Positions 16,923 to 25,236 of a stretch of 64,000 nucleotides of DNA are shown in pieces. Below the pieces are notes generated by a model. It was not told where the DNA came from and did no database searches. It saw nothing but the letters and a program-made list of their open reading frames with translations. Positions within the stretch are counted from its first letter, which is position 1. The number at the start of each line of letters is the position of its first letter. The translations under genes and the position numbers were made by a program. This DNA comes from Paenibacillus oceani (GTDB lineage Bacteria; Bacillota; Bacilli; Paenibacillales; NBRC-103111): positions 1 to 64,000 of the forward strand of contig NZ_JACXJA010000020.1 in the NCBI RefSeq assembly GCF_014705615.1, written 5' to 3'.

Positions 16923-17450
16923 TTAACCGGCGATTGCAACCGCAAGAAGTCCTATACCCGAGCCGATCACGGCTCCCGCTAAGCAATCCGACGGATAATG
17001 GAGCCCGAGATAAATCCGCGATAAACTGACCAGGGCCGCGATCGGCAGCAGCACATACCCGAGCGGGGGGAAGGTTGCGACGATCGGCACGACGACCGCA
17101 AAGATGGCGGTCGAATGACCCGAAGGAAACGAATGGTCGGTCAGCGGATTTTTGCCGGTTCTCGTCTCCGGCATAACCAGATATGGCCGTCTGCGGGGAT
17201 AGGTCCGCTTCACGATCGCGACCGGAATATGACTGACCGCGAGCGCGATCAGGCTGCCCAGGGCGGCCTGCCTCCATACGCCGCTGCCGAACAGGGCGAG
17301 CAGCAGGGTGGACGCGATGGTGAAGGTCGCCCCGCCGAGATGCGTAATCGTACCGAGAATAACGTCAAGGATGCTGTTTCGCGCTTTATGATTGACGAGA
17401 AAGAAGAGCTGGCGCTCCCGCTGCTTCAGCCAATTGACGATTCGATTCAT
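16923..17450 (-). CDS. PAP2-family membrane phosphatase
   Basis: A 175-aa membrane protein with all three phosphatase motifs: KRTYPRRRP, SFPSGHS and SRIYLGLHYPSD. It has about five transmembrane helices. The family removes phosphate from phosphatidate, phosphatidylglycerol phosphate or undecaprenyl pyrophosphate. The gene lies directly upstream of the UgtP-like glycosyltransferase, so production of diacylglycerol for glycolipid synthesis is a reasonable inference; undecaprenyl-PP phosphatase is the alternative. Confidence 0.92.
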   Translation of the reverse strand: MNRIVNWLKQRERQLFFLVNHKARNSILDVILGTITHLGGATFTIASTLLLALFGSGVWRQAALGSLIALAVSHIPVAIVKRTYPRRRPYLVMPETRTGKNPLTDHSFPSGHSTAIFAVVVPIVATFPPLGYVLLPIAALVSLSRIYLGLHYPSDCLAGAVIGSGIGLLAVAIAG

Positions 17451-18226
17451 AGCGCCGATCCCTCCTTCATAAATTCATGGAGATTGCGTATATTCAACCG
17501 TATTGTAAGCTACAATTGTTACTGGAGTGTTAAAACAGCGGTGAAACGGGTTAATTCTATATAGTTATGCCGATGAATCAAGCCGCTACCTATAAATTGT
17601 ATATGGGGAGGCGATGCCAGACAAGTTTACTGTGAAAAAAATGTACACAATCCGCCAATAAAGGCGAATTCACCCTGCGTGAAATAAAAGGGCGCTGGGT
17701 CTTTAGTCGAGGCGGGTCACCGAATTTTACCAGGGGGATGAATGGTTCGCACGGGAAGGGAGCCTGGAGCCTGGAGCCGCACATACAGCGTCACATAAGG
17801 GTTTGCGACGAAGATGCGGATAAGGGCAGCGCTTACTTGACCCCTGCAGAGAAAAAAGTCGAATTTGGCGAAAGCGCATGCATAAAATTAGGACCCGGCC
17901 AAGGTTGTTTTCGGGACAGGCGGCCAAGTATAATAGGGGTGCGGGCGGCATGTAAGGTAAAAAAAGGTTTCCTTCTCGGGCATCAGTTGCAAGTAAAACC
18001 GGCGCAAATGGATGAAAATAAGAAGGAATCTGCTGGAATGCGCGAGCCTGCAGTTTCCGTCGGCCGGAAATTCCTTTTTCCCTGCAATCTGACTAAAACG
18101 AGCGAAAAAGGGATTTTGACAAATGGTTGCAAAGAGAGGAAAATCATATTCGGCTACGTCAACAAAATAAAAACATACACCGAACCATATGTAGAGAGAA
18201 AATTTCGGGTGTAAGGGGGTCACATC
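17451..18226. other. 776-bp intergenic region with a possible attenuated leader for the GT2 gene
   Basis: No convincing gene. A candidate promoter TTGTTT-18 bp-TATAAT (17905-17934) could start a ~285-nt leader. Inside it AAGGAAT (18023-18029) pairs with ATTCCTT (18070-18076) before a T-rich stretch, while an alternative hairpin TTTCCG/CCGGAAA overlaps the 3' arm. A second weaker promoter with a consensus TTGACA is at 18116. The 17738-18214 frame has no family features. Confidence 0.45.
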
Positions 18227-19465
18227 ATGCCGGACATTATTATCTTGGTCGTGCAGGTGCTTCTGGCTTGTCTCGGAGCGTACTCACTGTTTTTCTCGCT
18301 CTTCGGATTTTACCGGAAAAAACGCACGGCGCACTTTAACGCCCAGAAAAGGTTTGCGGTTCTTGTAGCCGCCCACAACGAGGAACAAGTAGTCGGAGCG
18401 CTGATCGAAAACTTGAAGCACCTGGATTATCCGAAGGAGCTGTACGACGTTTTCGTCATCTGCGACAACTGTACCGACCGGACGGCCGACATTGCAAGAA
18501 GCATGGGCGTCTACGCCTGCGTCCGCAACAATCCTAGCTTGCGCGGCAAAGGATACGCCATCGAATGGATGCTCAAAGAACTGTGGAAAATGCCGAAATC
18601 GTACGACGGAGTAGTCATTCTCGATGCCGATAACCTGGTGAACGACGACTTCCTCCAGCACATGAATAACGAGCTCTGCTCGGGTTCCAAAGTCATTCAA
18701 GCTTATCTCGATACGAAAAATCCGAACGATTCGTGGATTACGGCCGCTTATGCGGTCACATACTGGTTCTGCAACCGCCTCTGGCAGTTGCCGCGCACAA
18801 ACCTGAAGCTGGCCAACTTCCTCGGAGGCACAGGCATGTGCTTCGATTCTACCCTGCTCAAGGAAATGGGCTGGGGCGCTACCAGCCTGGTCGAGGATCT
18901 GGAATTTACCGTCCGCTGCGTCAAGCGGGGCATCAATCCGACGTTCTGCTACGACGCCAAAGTTTATGACGAAAAGCCGCTCACGTTTAAAGCATCCGCC
19001 CGTCAAAGGCTGCGCTGGATGCAAGGACATTTCGAAGTCGCGCGCCGTTACTTTTTCCCTTTGCTGTGGCAAGGGATTCGTGAACGCAGCTGGGCGAAGA
19101 TCGATACGGCGATTTACACGTTCAACGTGTACAACGTCCTGCTCGGTTTCGTATTCAGCGCCATCCTGTGGATCGATATCGCGCTTCCGGGTACGCCGCA
19201 TTTCTCATCGCTTTACGACTATGTGCCGACATGGCTGCTCACTGTCGTAACGGCGGCCGTCTACCTCGGATTCCCGCTGGCTATGGCATTCGAGAAGGTC
19301 AAATCGTGGAAAATGTACGCATCGCTCATCACGTATCCGATCTTCCTGGCATCGTGGTGGCCGATTACGCTGTACGCCTTTTTCACTCAGAACAATAAGC
19401 AATGGAGCCACACGCAGCATACCCGCGTCATCCGGCTCGAGGATGTTCAAAGCAAGCAAGTGTAA
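18227..19465 (+). CDS. Membrane-bound family 2 glycosyltransferase
   Basis: A 412-aa processive-type GT2 enzyme. It has an N-terminal transmembrane helix, the nucleotide-binding start AVLVAAHNEEQVV, the DXD-type VILDADN near 130, the acceptor ED in SLVEDLEFTVRC, the QRLRWMQGH motif (Q/RxxRW), and three C-terminal membrane segments. This layout matches synthases that make and export poly-N-acetylglucosamine, hyaluronan or similar beta-linked polymers. There are no accessory genes beside it, so the product is unknown. GGGGGTC precedes ATG 18227. Confidence 0.9.
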   Translation: MPDIIILVVQVLLACLGAYSLFFSLFGFYRKKRTAHFNAQKRFAVLVAAHNEEQVVGALIENLKHLDYPKELYDVFVICDNCTDRTADIARSMGVYACVRNNPSLRGKGYAIEWMLKELWKMPKSYDGVVILDADNLVNDDFLQHMNNELCSGSKVIQAYLDTKNPNDSWITAAYAVTYWFCNRLWQLPRTNLKLANFLGGTGMCFDSTLLKEMGWGATSLVEDLEFTVRCVKRGINPTFCYDAKVYDEKPLTFKASARQRLRWMQGHFEVARRYFFPLLWQGIRERSWAKIDTAIYTFNVYNVLLGFVFSAILWIDIALPGTPHFSSLYDYVPTWLLTVVTAAVYLGFPLAMAFEKVKSWKMYASLITYPIFLASWWPITLYAFFTQNNKQWSHTQHTRVIRLEDVQSKQV

Positions 19466-19480
19466 CGCCGCCGCCTGCGG

Positions 19481-19509
19481 TTGACAAGAAAGGCTAAACG
19501 TAGTATAGT
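19481..19509 (+). promoter_or_regulatory. Promoter of the infC operon
   Basis: Consensus TTGACA, a 17-bp spacer and TATAGT. It gives a leader of about 270 nt before infC. Confidence 0.8.
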
Positions 19510-19516
19510 ATTCGAG

Positions 19517-19787
19517 TGTTCATAATCGTAACCAAGCAGAGGCGCCCGCTTCTCACCTTGGCCGACCGGAGTCGGCGGGTCTACAACGAACGGAACGAAC
19601 CTTGTTCAAAGTTCAATTTGTCATCGTAAGATGTGGGCGATTTCTGTCCGCATCTTTTTTATTTTGTATCCGATTGTCGGTCCGGAGCGTCCCGTACGTT
19701 CCGGAATGGTTCCGGGCACCCCCGCTAGTACCCGGAATCATCTGCAAGCTTTATGTTTTTGGGGGACTACTTAGGAGGTGGAACGCT
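19517..19787 (+). promoter_or_regulatory. L20-type ribosomal leader with internal terminator
   Basis: A long structured leader before infC-rpmI-rplT. A hairpin AAGATGTGG/CCGCATCTT followed by six Ts (19628-19660) is an internal terminator. In Bacillus, L20 binds this leader and promotes early termination; position, operon and terminator all match. I could not confirm the L20-binding fold by eye. Confidence 0.65.
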
Positions 19788-20303
19788 ATTAGTAAAGATC
19801 ATATGATCAATGAGGAAATTCGCGCCAAAGAAGTGCGGCTCATCGGTCCCGACGGTGAACAGCTCGGTATCAAATCGTTTCGCGAGGCGATGCAGATTGC
19901 GATCGATGCGAGTCTGGACCTCGTAAACGTGGCTCCGACGGCTAAGCCGCCGGTATGCCGGGTCATGGATTACGGCAAATACCGTTATGAAATGCAGAAG
20001 AAAGAAAAAGAAGCCCGCAAAAACCAAAAAATCGTTGAGATCAAGGAAATCCGCCTGACCGCAACGATCGACGAGCACGATTTTCAAACGAAGCTTCGTA
20101 ACGTCGCGAAGTTTTTGCAAGACGGCGATAAAGTGAAACTGTCCGTCCGTTTCCGCGGACGCGAGATCACGCACGCCGACATCGGGCAAAAGGTGCTGGA
20201 GCGAATGGCGGCCGAAGTCGAGAACGACTCGATCGTGGAACGCCGGCCGAAGCTTGAAGGCCGCAGCATGATTATGATTTTGTCGCCGAAACCGCAAAGC
20301 TAA
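19788..20303 (+). CDS. infC: Translation initiation factor IF-3 (ATT start)
   Basis: IF-3 binds the 30S subunit and checks start codon-initiator tRNA pairing. The product is 171 aa and ends the operon's first position. Landmarks are NEEIRAKEVRLI, AKPPVCRVMDYGKYRYE, QKKEKEARKNQK and the C-terminal VRFRGREITHADIG domain. AGGAGGT (19773-19779) stands eight bases before ATT 19788. Homologues begin at this ISKDxxINE sequence, so an AUU start, as in other bacterial infC genes, is preferred over ATG 19803 or the long frame from 19602, which crosses the leader terminator. Confidence 0.93.
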   Translation: MSKDHMINEEIRAKEVRLIGPDGEQLGIKSFREAMQIAIDASLDLVNVAPTAKPPVCRVMDYGKYRYEMQKKEKEARKNQKIVEIKEIRLTATIDEHDFQTKLRNVAKFLQDGDKVKLSVRFRGREITHADIGQKVLERMAAEVENDSIVERRPKLEGRSMIMILSPKPQS

Positions 20304-20325
20304 TCTAACGAGGAGGACTTTCCAT

Positions 20326-20526
20326 ATGCCTAAGATGAAAACGCACAGCAGCTTGAAAGACCGCATCAAAGTTACCGGAACCGGTAAAGTAAGAAGACAA
20401 AAAGCTTACCAGAACCATTTGATGTACGGTAAAGCCAAAAGCCAGAAGCAACGCCTGGGCAAATCGCCGATCATGGCGGCCGGTGATGTAGCTCGCTTGA
20501 AGCAGCAAATCGCCAACTTGAAATAA
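20326..20526 (+). CDS. rpmI: 50S ribosomal protein bL35
   Basis: The 66-aa basic ribosomal protein begins MPKMKTHSSLKDRIKVTGTG, the standard L35 pattern with the later HLMYGKAKSQKQRLGK. It is second in the infC-rpmI-rplT operon, with GAGGAGG upstream. Confidence 0.98.
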   Translation: MPKMKTHSSLKDRIKVTGTGKVRRQKAYQNHLMYGKAKSQKQRLGKSPIMAAGDVARLKQQIANLK

Positions 20527-20594
20527 TCGTCGATTACGAATATCAATAGCAGCCGCCCATAACGGCGCAATAACGCTCAGGAGGTATCCCACAC

Positions 20595-20954
20595 ATGGCA
20601 AGGGTAAAAGGCGGAATCGTCCGCGCACGTCGTCGCAAAAAAATTCTAAAGTTGGCCAGAGGTTACTACGGCTCCAAACATAGACTGTTTAAAACCGCAA
20701 ACGAGCAAGTTCTGAAATCGTTGACTTATGCTTACCGCGATCGTCGTCAAACGAAGCGTAATTTCCGTAAGCTCTGGATCGTACGGATCAACGCAGCAGC
20801 ACGGTTGAACGGCTTGTCCTACAGCAAGCTGATGCACGGCCTGAAATTGGCTGGCATCGACGTAAACCGCAAAATGCTCGCCGATCTGGCGGTTAACGAT
20901 CTGAAAGCATTCACGAGCCTGGCTGACACAGCTAAGCAAAAAATCAACGCTTAA
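20595..20954 (+). CDS. rplT: 50S ribosomal protein bL20
   Basis: The 119-aa L20, needed early in 50S assembly and the likely autorepressor of this operon through the leader. It has the N-terminal [20 protein letters not shown], the [17 protein letters not shown] stretch and [16 protein letters not shown] lies before the start and a terminator follows at once. Confidence 0.98.
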   Translation: MARVKGGIVRARRRKKILKLARGYYGSKHRLFKTANEQVLKSLTYAYRDRRQTKRNFRKLWIVRINAAARLNGLSYSKLMHGLKLAGIDVNRKMLADLAVNDLKAFTSLADTAKQKINA

Positions 20955-20961
20955 TCATGAA

Positions 20962-20989
20962 GAAGGCTGCCCTCCGGCAGTCTTTTTTT
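20962..20989 (+). terminator. Terminator of the infC-rpmI-rplT operon
   Basis: GGCTGCC/GGCAGTC stem with a 4-nt loop and seven Ts, right after the rplT stop codon. Confidence 0.88.
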
Positions 20990-21058
20990 GCCTTAGTTGA
21001 AGTGGAATCCGTTATCCCGGACCAAGGGGGCGCCGTATAAGTTTCGGCCCGGGAAGCG

Positions 21059-23041
21059 GTGTTGATCAATGAACGGGAGGTGCTCGTCCTGGTATCGCCT
21101 TATGAATATGCCGGACCCGTATCGCTGGGAGATGCTACGCTTGTGGCCAGAACGCAAGGAGGGGCGATTGCGGGCGGAGAGCTGTATTTGGGCACGAACG
21201 GCTCGCCGTCGACCTTTTATGCGGTGGATGCTTTGACCGGCCGAGTGAACTTCAAGGAGCCGCTGCCGGGACACGACGTGATCTGGGCGGTGGTCGTCGG
21301 ATCGGACAACTATGTATACATAGGCGGAACGAATACCGGTTATTTGCTTCGCTACAAACCTGACGAGAAGGTTCTTGAAAATCTCGGAGCGAATCCGTCG
21401 AACAAATGGATCTGGGACCTGGATGCTTCGCCGGACGGCCGCATCTACGGCTCCACGTATGCGCCGGGAGCGGGCAAGGCGTTCGTCTACGACATCGCCT
21501 CGGCTTCGTTTGCCGATCTGGGGGTCGTTCAGCCCGGACAGGATTATGTGCGGGGCGGCGGCGTATCCGGCCGTTACTTCTATGCGGGGACCGGTACGAC
21601 GGCTCATTTGTTCCGGTACGACCGCGAGAATGGAGAGAAGACCGAGATTCCGCTGCCGATCACCGGGTCGGCTGCATCGATCTCGAACATATGGGGGTAT
21701 GGCGGCAAGCTTTTCGTCGCATACGGGACGTCGCTGCTTGTTCTGGACGAGCTTACGTACCGGGTGATCCGGCAGATCGACTGGTTGTCCGCTCCGGCTT
21801 TCGACGGAATGCTCTCTCCGCCTTCGCCGTATAACGGAACCTTGATGTATTACCGCAACAAAAACACGTCTGCACTGTGGACCTACGATCTGTCCAGCGA
21901 CGAGACTGCGCCGGCGGAGCCGGATCTGGCGCTGCCGAGCCATTCGTGGAGAGCCGCTAACTGGATGCGGATCGCGGAAGGGCCGAAGACGGGGCGCCAT
22001 GTGCTGGTCGCTTTGACGAACGAAATCGAGCGGATTTTGTATGATCCGATCGACCATACGATAGAAGTGCTGCAGACGCAGGTCCGGCCGAGTGGGATCG
22101 AGGTGCAGTCGCTGGAAACCGGGCCCGACGGGAACTTGTATATGGGCGGCTACCAGGGCGCGATGAGCGTATACGACACGGCCGCAGGCCAATTTGCCGT
22201 TCAGGAGAAAGAGCCGCATCAGATTGAGGGGATCGGCTTTTTGAACGGGAAAGCTTTCTTCGGCTTGTACGGCGGCGCCGTCATCTGTGAATACGATCCG
22301 ACGAAGCCGTTCCGGATGGGCGATAATCCGTTCGTCGCGTACGAGATCGAAGACGAGCAGAGTCGTCCGTTTACGTTTGCCGCAGGCGGCGGCAAGCTGT
22401 TTATCGGGACGATCTCGGGCTACGGCCAGCTTGGAGGAGCGTTGACTATATACGATCCGGCAGCCGGAACCTGGAACGTGCACCGTCATGTGGTGAACAA
22501 CCAGAGCGTCATCGGGCTCGCTTATCGGGACGGTCTCGTGTACGGAGGTACCTCGATCTGGGGCGGGCTCGGCATTCCGCCTTCCGAAACGGAAGCGCGC
22601 TTCTTCGTATGGGACGTCGCTAAGGCGGCCCGGACAGCGGAGCTGAAGCCCGAGGTTCCCGGATTTATTTCGCCGCAAATGATCGGGGAGTTGAGCTTCG
22701 GGCCCGACGGACTGCTGTGGGGGATTATGTGGGGGAGAGCGGAGGAGGCGGACAGCGCGTGCGCTTTGTTCGCGATGGACCCGCTGACCCGGACAGTCGT
22801 CAAAAGCCGCGTCATATCGGAAGGCGACAGAGGGAGCGCGTGGCGGCCGTTCTTCCTGAGATGGGGCGGCGACGGAATGCTGTACACGACGATCGGTCGC
22901 CGTCTGCTCGTCTTCGATCCCCGGACGCTCGACTCGCGTTTGCTGACGGACAAACCGGTGAACCTGATGACGCTTGGCCCGGACGGAAGCGTTTATTATA
23001 CGCAAGGGGCACAGTTAATCAAGCTGCAGGTGCGGAAGTAG
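21059..23041 (+). CDS. Beta-propeller repeat protein (660 aa), function unknown
   Basis: About a dozen blade-like repeats with recurring patterns such as GGELYLGTNG, DNYVYIGGTNTGYLLRY, DGRIYGSTYAPGAGKAFVYD, GNLYMGGYQGAMSVYDT and GKLFIGTISGYG, typical of seven- or eight-bladed propellers of the WD40/NHL/PQQ kind. No signal peptide is visible. The start is uncertain: GTG 21059 has a weak ribosome site, GTG 21080 is a second choice, and the N-terminus could be shorter than in homologues. It is followed 87 bp later by the DUF4838-like gene, probably in one transcript. Confidence 0.75.
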   Translation: MLINEREVLVLVSPYEYAGPVSLGDATLVARTQGGAIAGGELYLGTNGSPSTFYAVDALTGRVNFKEPLPGHDVIWAVVVGSDNYVYIGGTNTGYLLRYKPDEKVLENLGANPSNKWIWDLDASPDGRIYGSTYAPGAGKAFVYDIASASFADLGVVQPGQDYVRGGGVSGRYFYAGTGTTAHLFRYDRENGEKTEIPLPITGSAASISNIWGYGGKLFVAYGTSLLVLDELTYRVIRQIDWLSAPAFDGMLSPPSPYNGTLMYYRNKNTSALWTYDLSSDETAPAEPDLALPSHSWRAANWMRIAEGPKTGRHVLVALTNEIERILYDPIDHTIEVLQTQVRPSGIEVQSLETGPDGNLYMGGYQGAMSVYDTAAGQFAVQEKEPHQIEGIGFLNGKAFFGLYGGAVICEYDPTKPFRMGDNPFVAYEIEDEQSRPFTFAAGGGKLFIGTISGYGQLGGALTIYDPAAGTWNVHRHVVNNQSVIGLAYRDGLVYGGTSIWGGLGIPPSETEARFFVWDVAKAARTAELKPEVPGFISPQMIGELSFGPDGLLWGIMWGRAEEADSACALFAMDPLTRTVVKSRVISEGDRGSAWRPFFLRWGGDGMLYTTIGRRLLVFDPRTLDSRLLTDKPVNLMTLGPDGSVYYTQGAQLIKLQVRK

Positions 23042-23128
23042 CCGGGATTTCTTGTAAGAGCGGGCTTTGGCCGGATGAGGAACACCCAAGCTTTACGCGT
23101 ATATAGCGGAAATGGAGGAGCGTTAGGC

Positions 23129-24751
23129 ATGAACAACAAGATTACGAGCTGGTCAGCGGAGCCGGCGATCCGGTTTGCGGCGGAAGAATGGGCGCGTCTT
23201 GCGATGCAGTATGGGGGAAGGCTGAGGGCGGTTGCTTCCGATGCCGCCGTAACGATCACGACGATAGACGAAGCTCTGGAGCACGGGTGCAGCGCACGGC
23301 TTCAGGCGGAACTGGCCGATCAGCGGGAGCTGAAGCAGGGCAGCTACTGGATGGAGGTAAAGGAGCGCGAAGTGCTGCTTGCGGGGCTGACGCCGGCTGC
23401 GGCTCTGTATGCCGTCTACGACTTTTTCAAAGTGTACGCGGGCGTGCATTGGATCTATCCGGGGGAGGAACCGGCGCTGTCCGATGAGCTGCCGGGTCCG
23501 GAAGGGGAGGCCCGCTTGTACGAGCCGTGGTTCGGGCGCAGAGGGTTCGTATTCGAGAACATCTACGACCCCGCCTTCATCAGCGATATGATCGACTGGA
23601 TGGCCAAAAACCGGGTAGGCGAAATTTTCTTTACGTTTATGTTATGGGACAACATCCGCGATACGGTCGCGCCGGAAATCGTCAAGCGGGGCATGGACAT
23701 CACACTCGGCGGACACAGCATGAAATTTTTCCTCGATAAGGAAGAGGCTTTGCACAGACAGTCTGCGGATCATCCTTACATGGCCAAACGTCAGCTGGAT
23801 TATGGGGACCCGTCCTGGCAGCAATCGGTGATCGGGATGATCGCGGACTATTGCGCCGATGTCCCCCGTCTGACCCGGGTGTCGTTATGGCCCGAGGACG
23901 TCTCCTCCCAAAGCGAGACGTTTCTGGAGCTGTACATCCGGCATACGGAGCAGTTGAAGCGGAAATTAAACGACAAGCTGCCCGGCGTTGAAGTGGAGCA
24001 CATTTCCTATAATGCGGGGTTGTCCTGGAAGATGCTCGACCGGGGAAGCATGTCCGGCTCCCGGGAGATCGACACGCTGCTCGCCTTCTGGGGCAGAGAT
24101 TACCGGTACGGTCTGGAGGAGTCGCCGTCGTTGTCCGACCGGAAAGCGGACCGGATCGAGCGCGATTGGGCGGCGGAAGCGCACAGGAATGGCACGAAGC
24201 TGACGATTTTCGAATATTACAGCGATCATTATATGTTCTCCGCCCTGTTCCCGAGCATCCCCAGCCGAATAGTGGCCGATATGGCCTATTTTCGCGAGCT
24301 GCAGGCTGACGGCTTGACCAACCTCGTCGTACCTTGCCCGGGATATCCGGATTACGACTGGAAATGGGCGCAGGCGTTTAACGGCTACGTATTCTGCAGA
24401 GCGCTCTGGGGCGAAGATTTAAGCGCCATTTTGAACGATTACTACACCTACTATCCTCCGGAGCAGAGGGAGCCGGTCAAAGCTTTGCTGGAGCTTGTGG
24501 AGAACGCCGCCGCCGAGGTCACGGGCTGGAACATCCCGCTGTTCCCCCACCGGATCGTCGATGCGGATAAAATCCCGGAGCAGGAGAAGGCAAAGGCGCG
24601 CGACAAGGTCACGGCTTTGCTCGAGAAACTGAGTGCAGGGCTCGATCAAATACAGACTCAAGCGGCCCCGGGCACGCGCGCCGGCAAAGCTTTCGATTAT
24701 GCGAAACATCTGGCCGAGCTCGCCGATCTGAAGAAGAAGGAGTGGAGCTGA
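23129..24751 (+). CDS. DUF4838/GH67N-like protein, putative glycoside hydrolase
   Basis: About 540 aa. The N-terminal third resembles the GH67N/GH20b-type alpha/beta domain, ending in AALYAVYDFFKVYAGVHWIYPGEEP. The middle is a TIM-barrel-like region with GRRGFVFENIYDP, KNRVGEIFFTFMLWDN and RVSLWPEDVSS, and the DUF4838-type VVPCPGYPDYDWKWAQAFN follows. Such proteins occur in glycan utilisation regions; the activity is unproven. ATG 23129 with GGAGGAG eight bases upstream is preferred over the frame to 23075. No signal peptide is seen. Confidence 0.78.
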   Translation: MNNKITSWSAEPAIRFAAEEWARLAMQYGGRLRAVASDAAVTITTIDEALEHGCSARLQAELADQRELKQGSYWMEVKEREVLLAGLTPAAALYAVYDFFKVYAGVHWIYPGEEPALSDELPGPEGEARLYEPWFGRRGFVFENIYDPAFISDMIDWMAKNRVGEIFFTFMLWDNIRDTVAPEIVKRGMDITLGGHSMKFFLDKEEALHRQSADHPYMAKRQLDYGDPSWQQSVIGMIADYCADVPRLTRVSLWPEDVSSQSETFLELYIRHTEQLKRKLNDKLPGVEVEHISYNAGLSWKMLDRGSMSGSREIDTLLAFWGRDYRYGLEESPSLSDRKADRIERDWAAEAHRNGTKLTIFEYYSDHYMFSALFPSIPSRIVADMAYFRELQADGLTNLVVPCPGYPDYDWKWAQAFNGYVFCRALWGEDLSAILNDYYTYYPPEQREPVKALLELVENAAAEVTGWNIPLFPHRIVDADKIPEQEKAKARDKVTALLEKLSAGLDQIQTQAAPGTRAGKAFDYAKHLAELADLKKKEWS

Positions 24752-24794
24752 CGGCTTCCAGATCATTCCGGGACACGATTCGGATCGAAGGGTA

Positions 24795-24822
24795 TTGACT
24801 ATTCGGACGGTAGTGATATAAT
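24795..24822 (+). promoter_or_regulatory. Promoter of the ilvBNC operon
   Basis: TTGACT, a 16-bp spacer and TATAAT just upstream of the T-box leader. Confidence 0.75.
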
Positions 24823-24829
24823 ATGTCTA

Positions 24830-25182
24830 ACATTGACTTCAATTAATTGTCGTGATCGGCTATGATGAGGACGAAGTGACAAAGGCCCTTATGTACCAGA
24901 GAGCTTAAGGATCAGCTGAAACCTAAGCCATAATCCTTTGTCGACGAGCTCACCTCGGAGCTGTTTCCCTGAAAAACGGTATCTTGTCAGATGCTGCGCT
25001 AGTAGGGGGAATCGGAATGGCACACGTTACCGTGCCGCAAGTATCAGCCGACCTCGAGGAGCTCGTACTTGCTAAGGCTTTGCGCTGTGAGGCGCATTGC
25101 AAACTTGGGTGGTACCACGGAAGAGCTAACCCCTTTCGTCCCGTTCGCGCATTCGCGCGCTTCGGACGAAAGGGGTTTTTTG
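24830..25182 (+). promoter_or_regulatory. T-box leader of ilvBNC, probably leucine-specific
   Basis: The T-box sequence TTGGGTGGTACCACGG is at 25105-25120. A terminator stem from about 25129, pairing CCCCTTTCGTC with GACGAAAGGGG before six Ts, ends at 25182. Stem I features (AGAGAGC, a GCTGAAACC apical part) lie at 24895-24935. In the specifier loop the order GAG-CTC-ACC at 24946-24954 puts CTC (Leu) at the specifier position. Uncharged tRNA would pair there and block termination, raising ilvBNC expression. Confidence 0.88.
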
Positions 25183-25236
25183 GTTTCGTCTGAAGCATAT
25201 ACCGCAGATGGTTAATCTTTGAGAGGAGGGTCACTT

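Noticed and set aside
17820-17935. Possible c-di-GMP or other riboswitch before the GT2 gene
   Set aside because: GGCGAAAGC-like pieces were seen, but the conserved core blocks of the known classes could not be placed.
17738-18214. 158-codon frame before the GT2 gene
   Set aside because: No family features, unusual composition and no ribosome site; better explained as leader sequence.
20993-23005. 670-codon minus-strand frame opposite the propeller gene
   Set aside because: Basic, Arg-rich shadow frame; the plus strand has the regular blade repeats.
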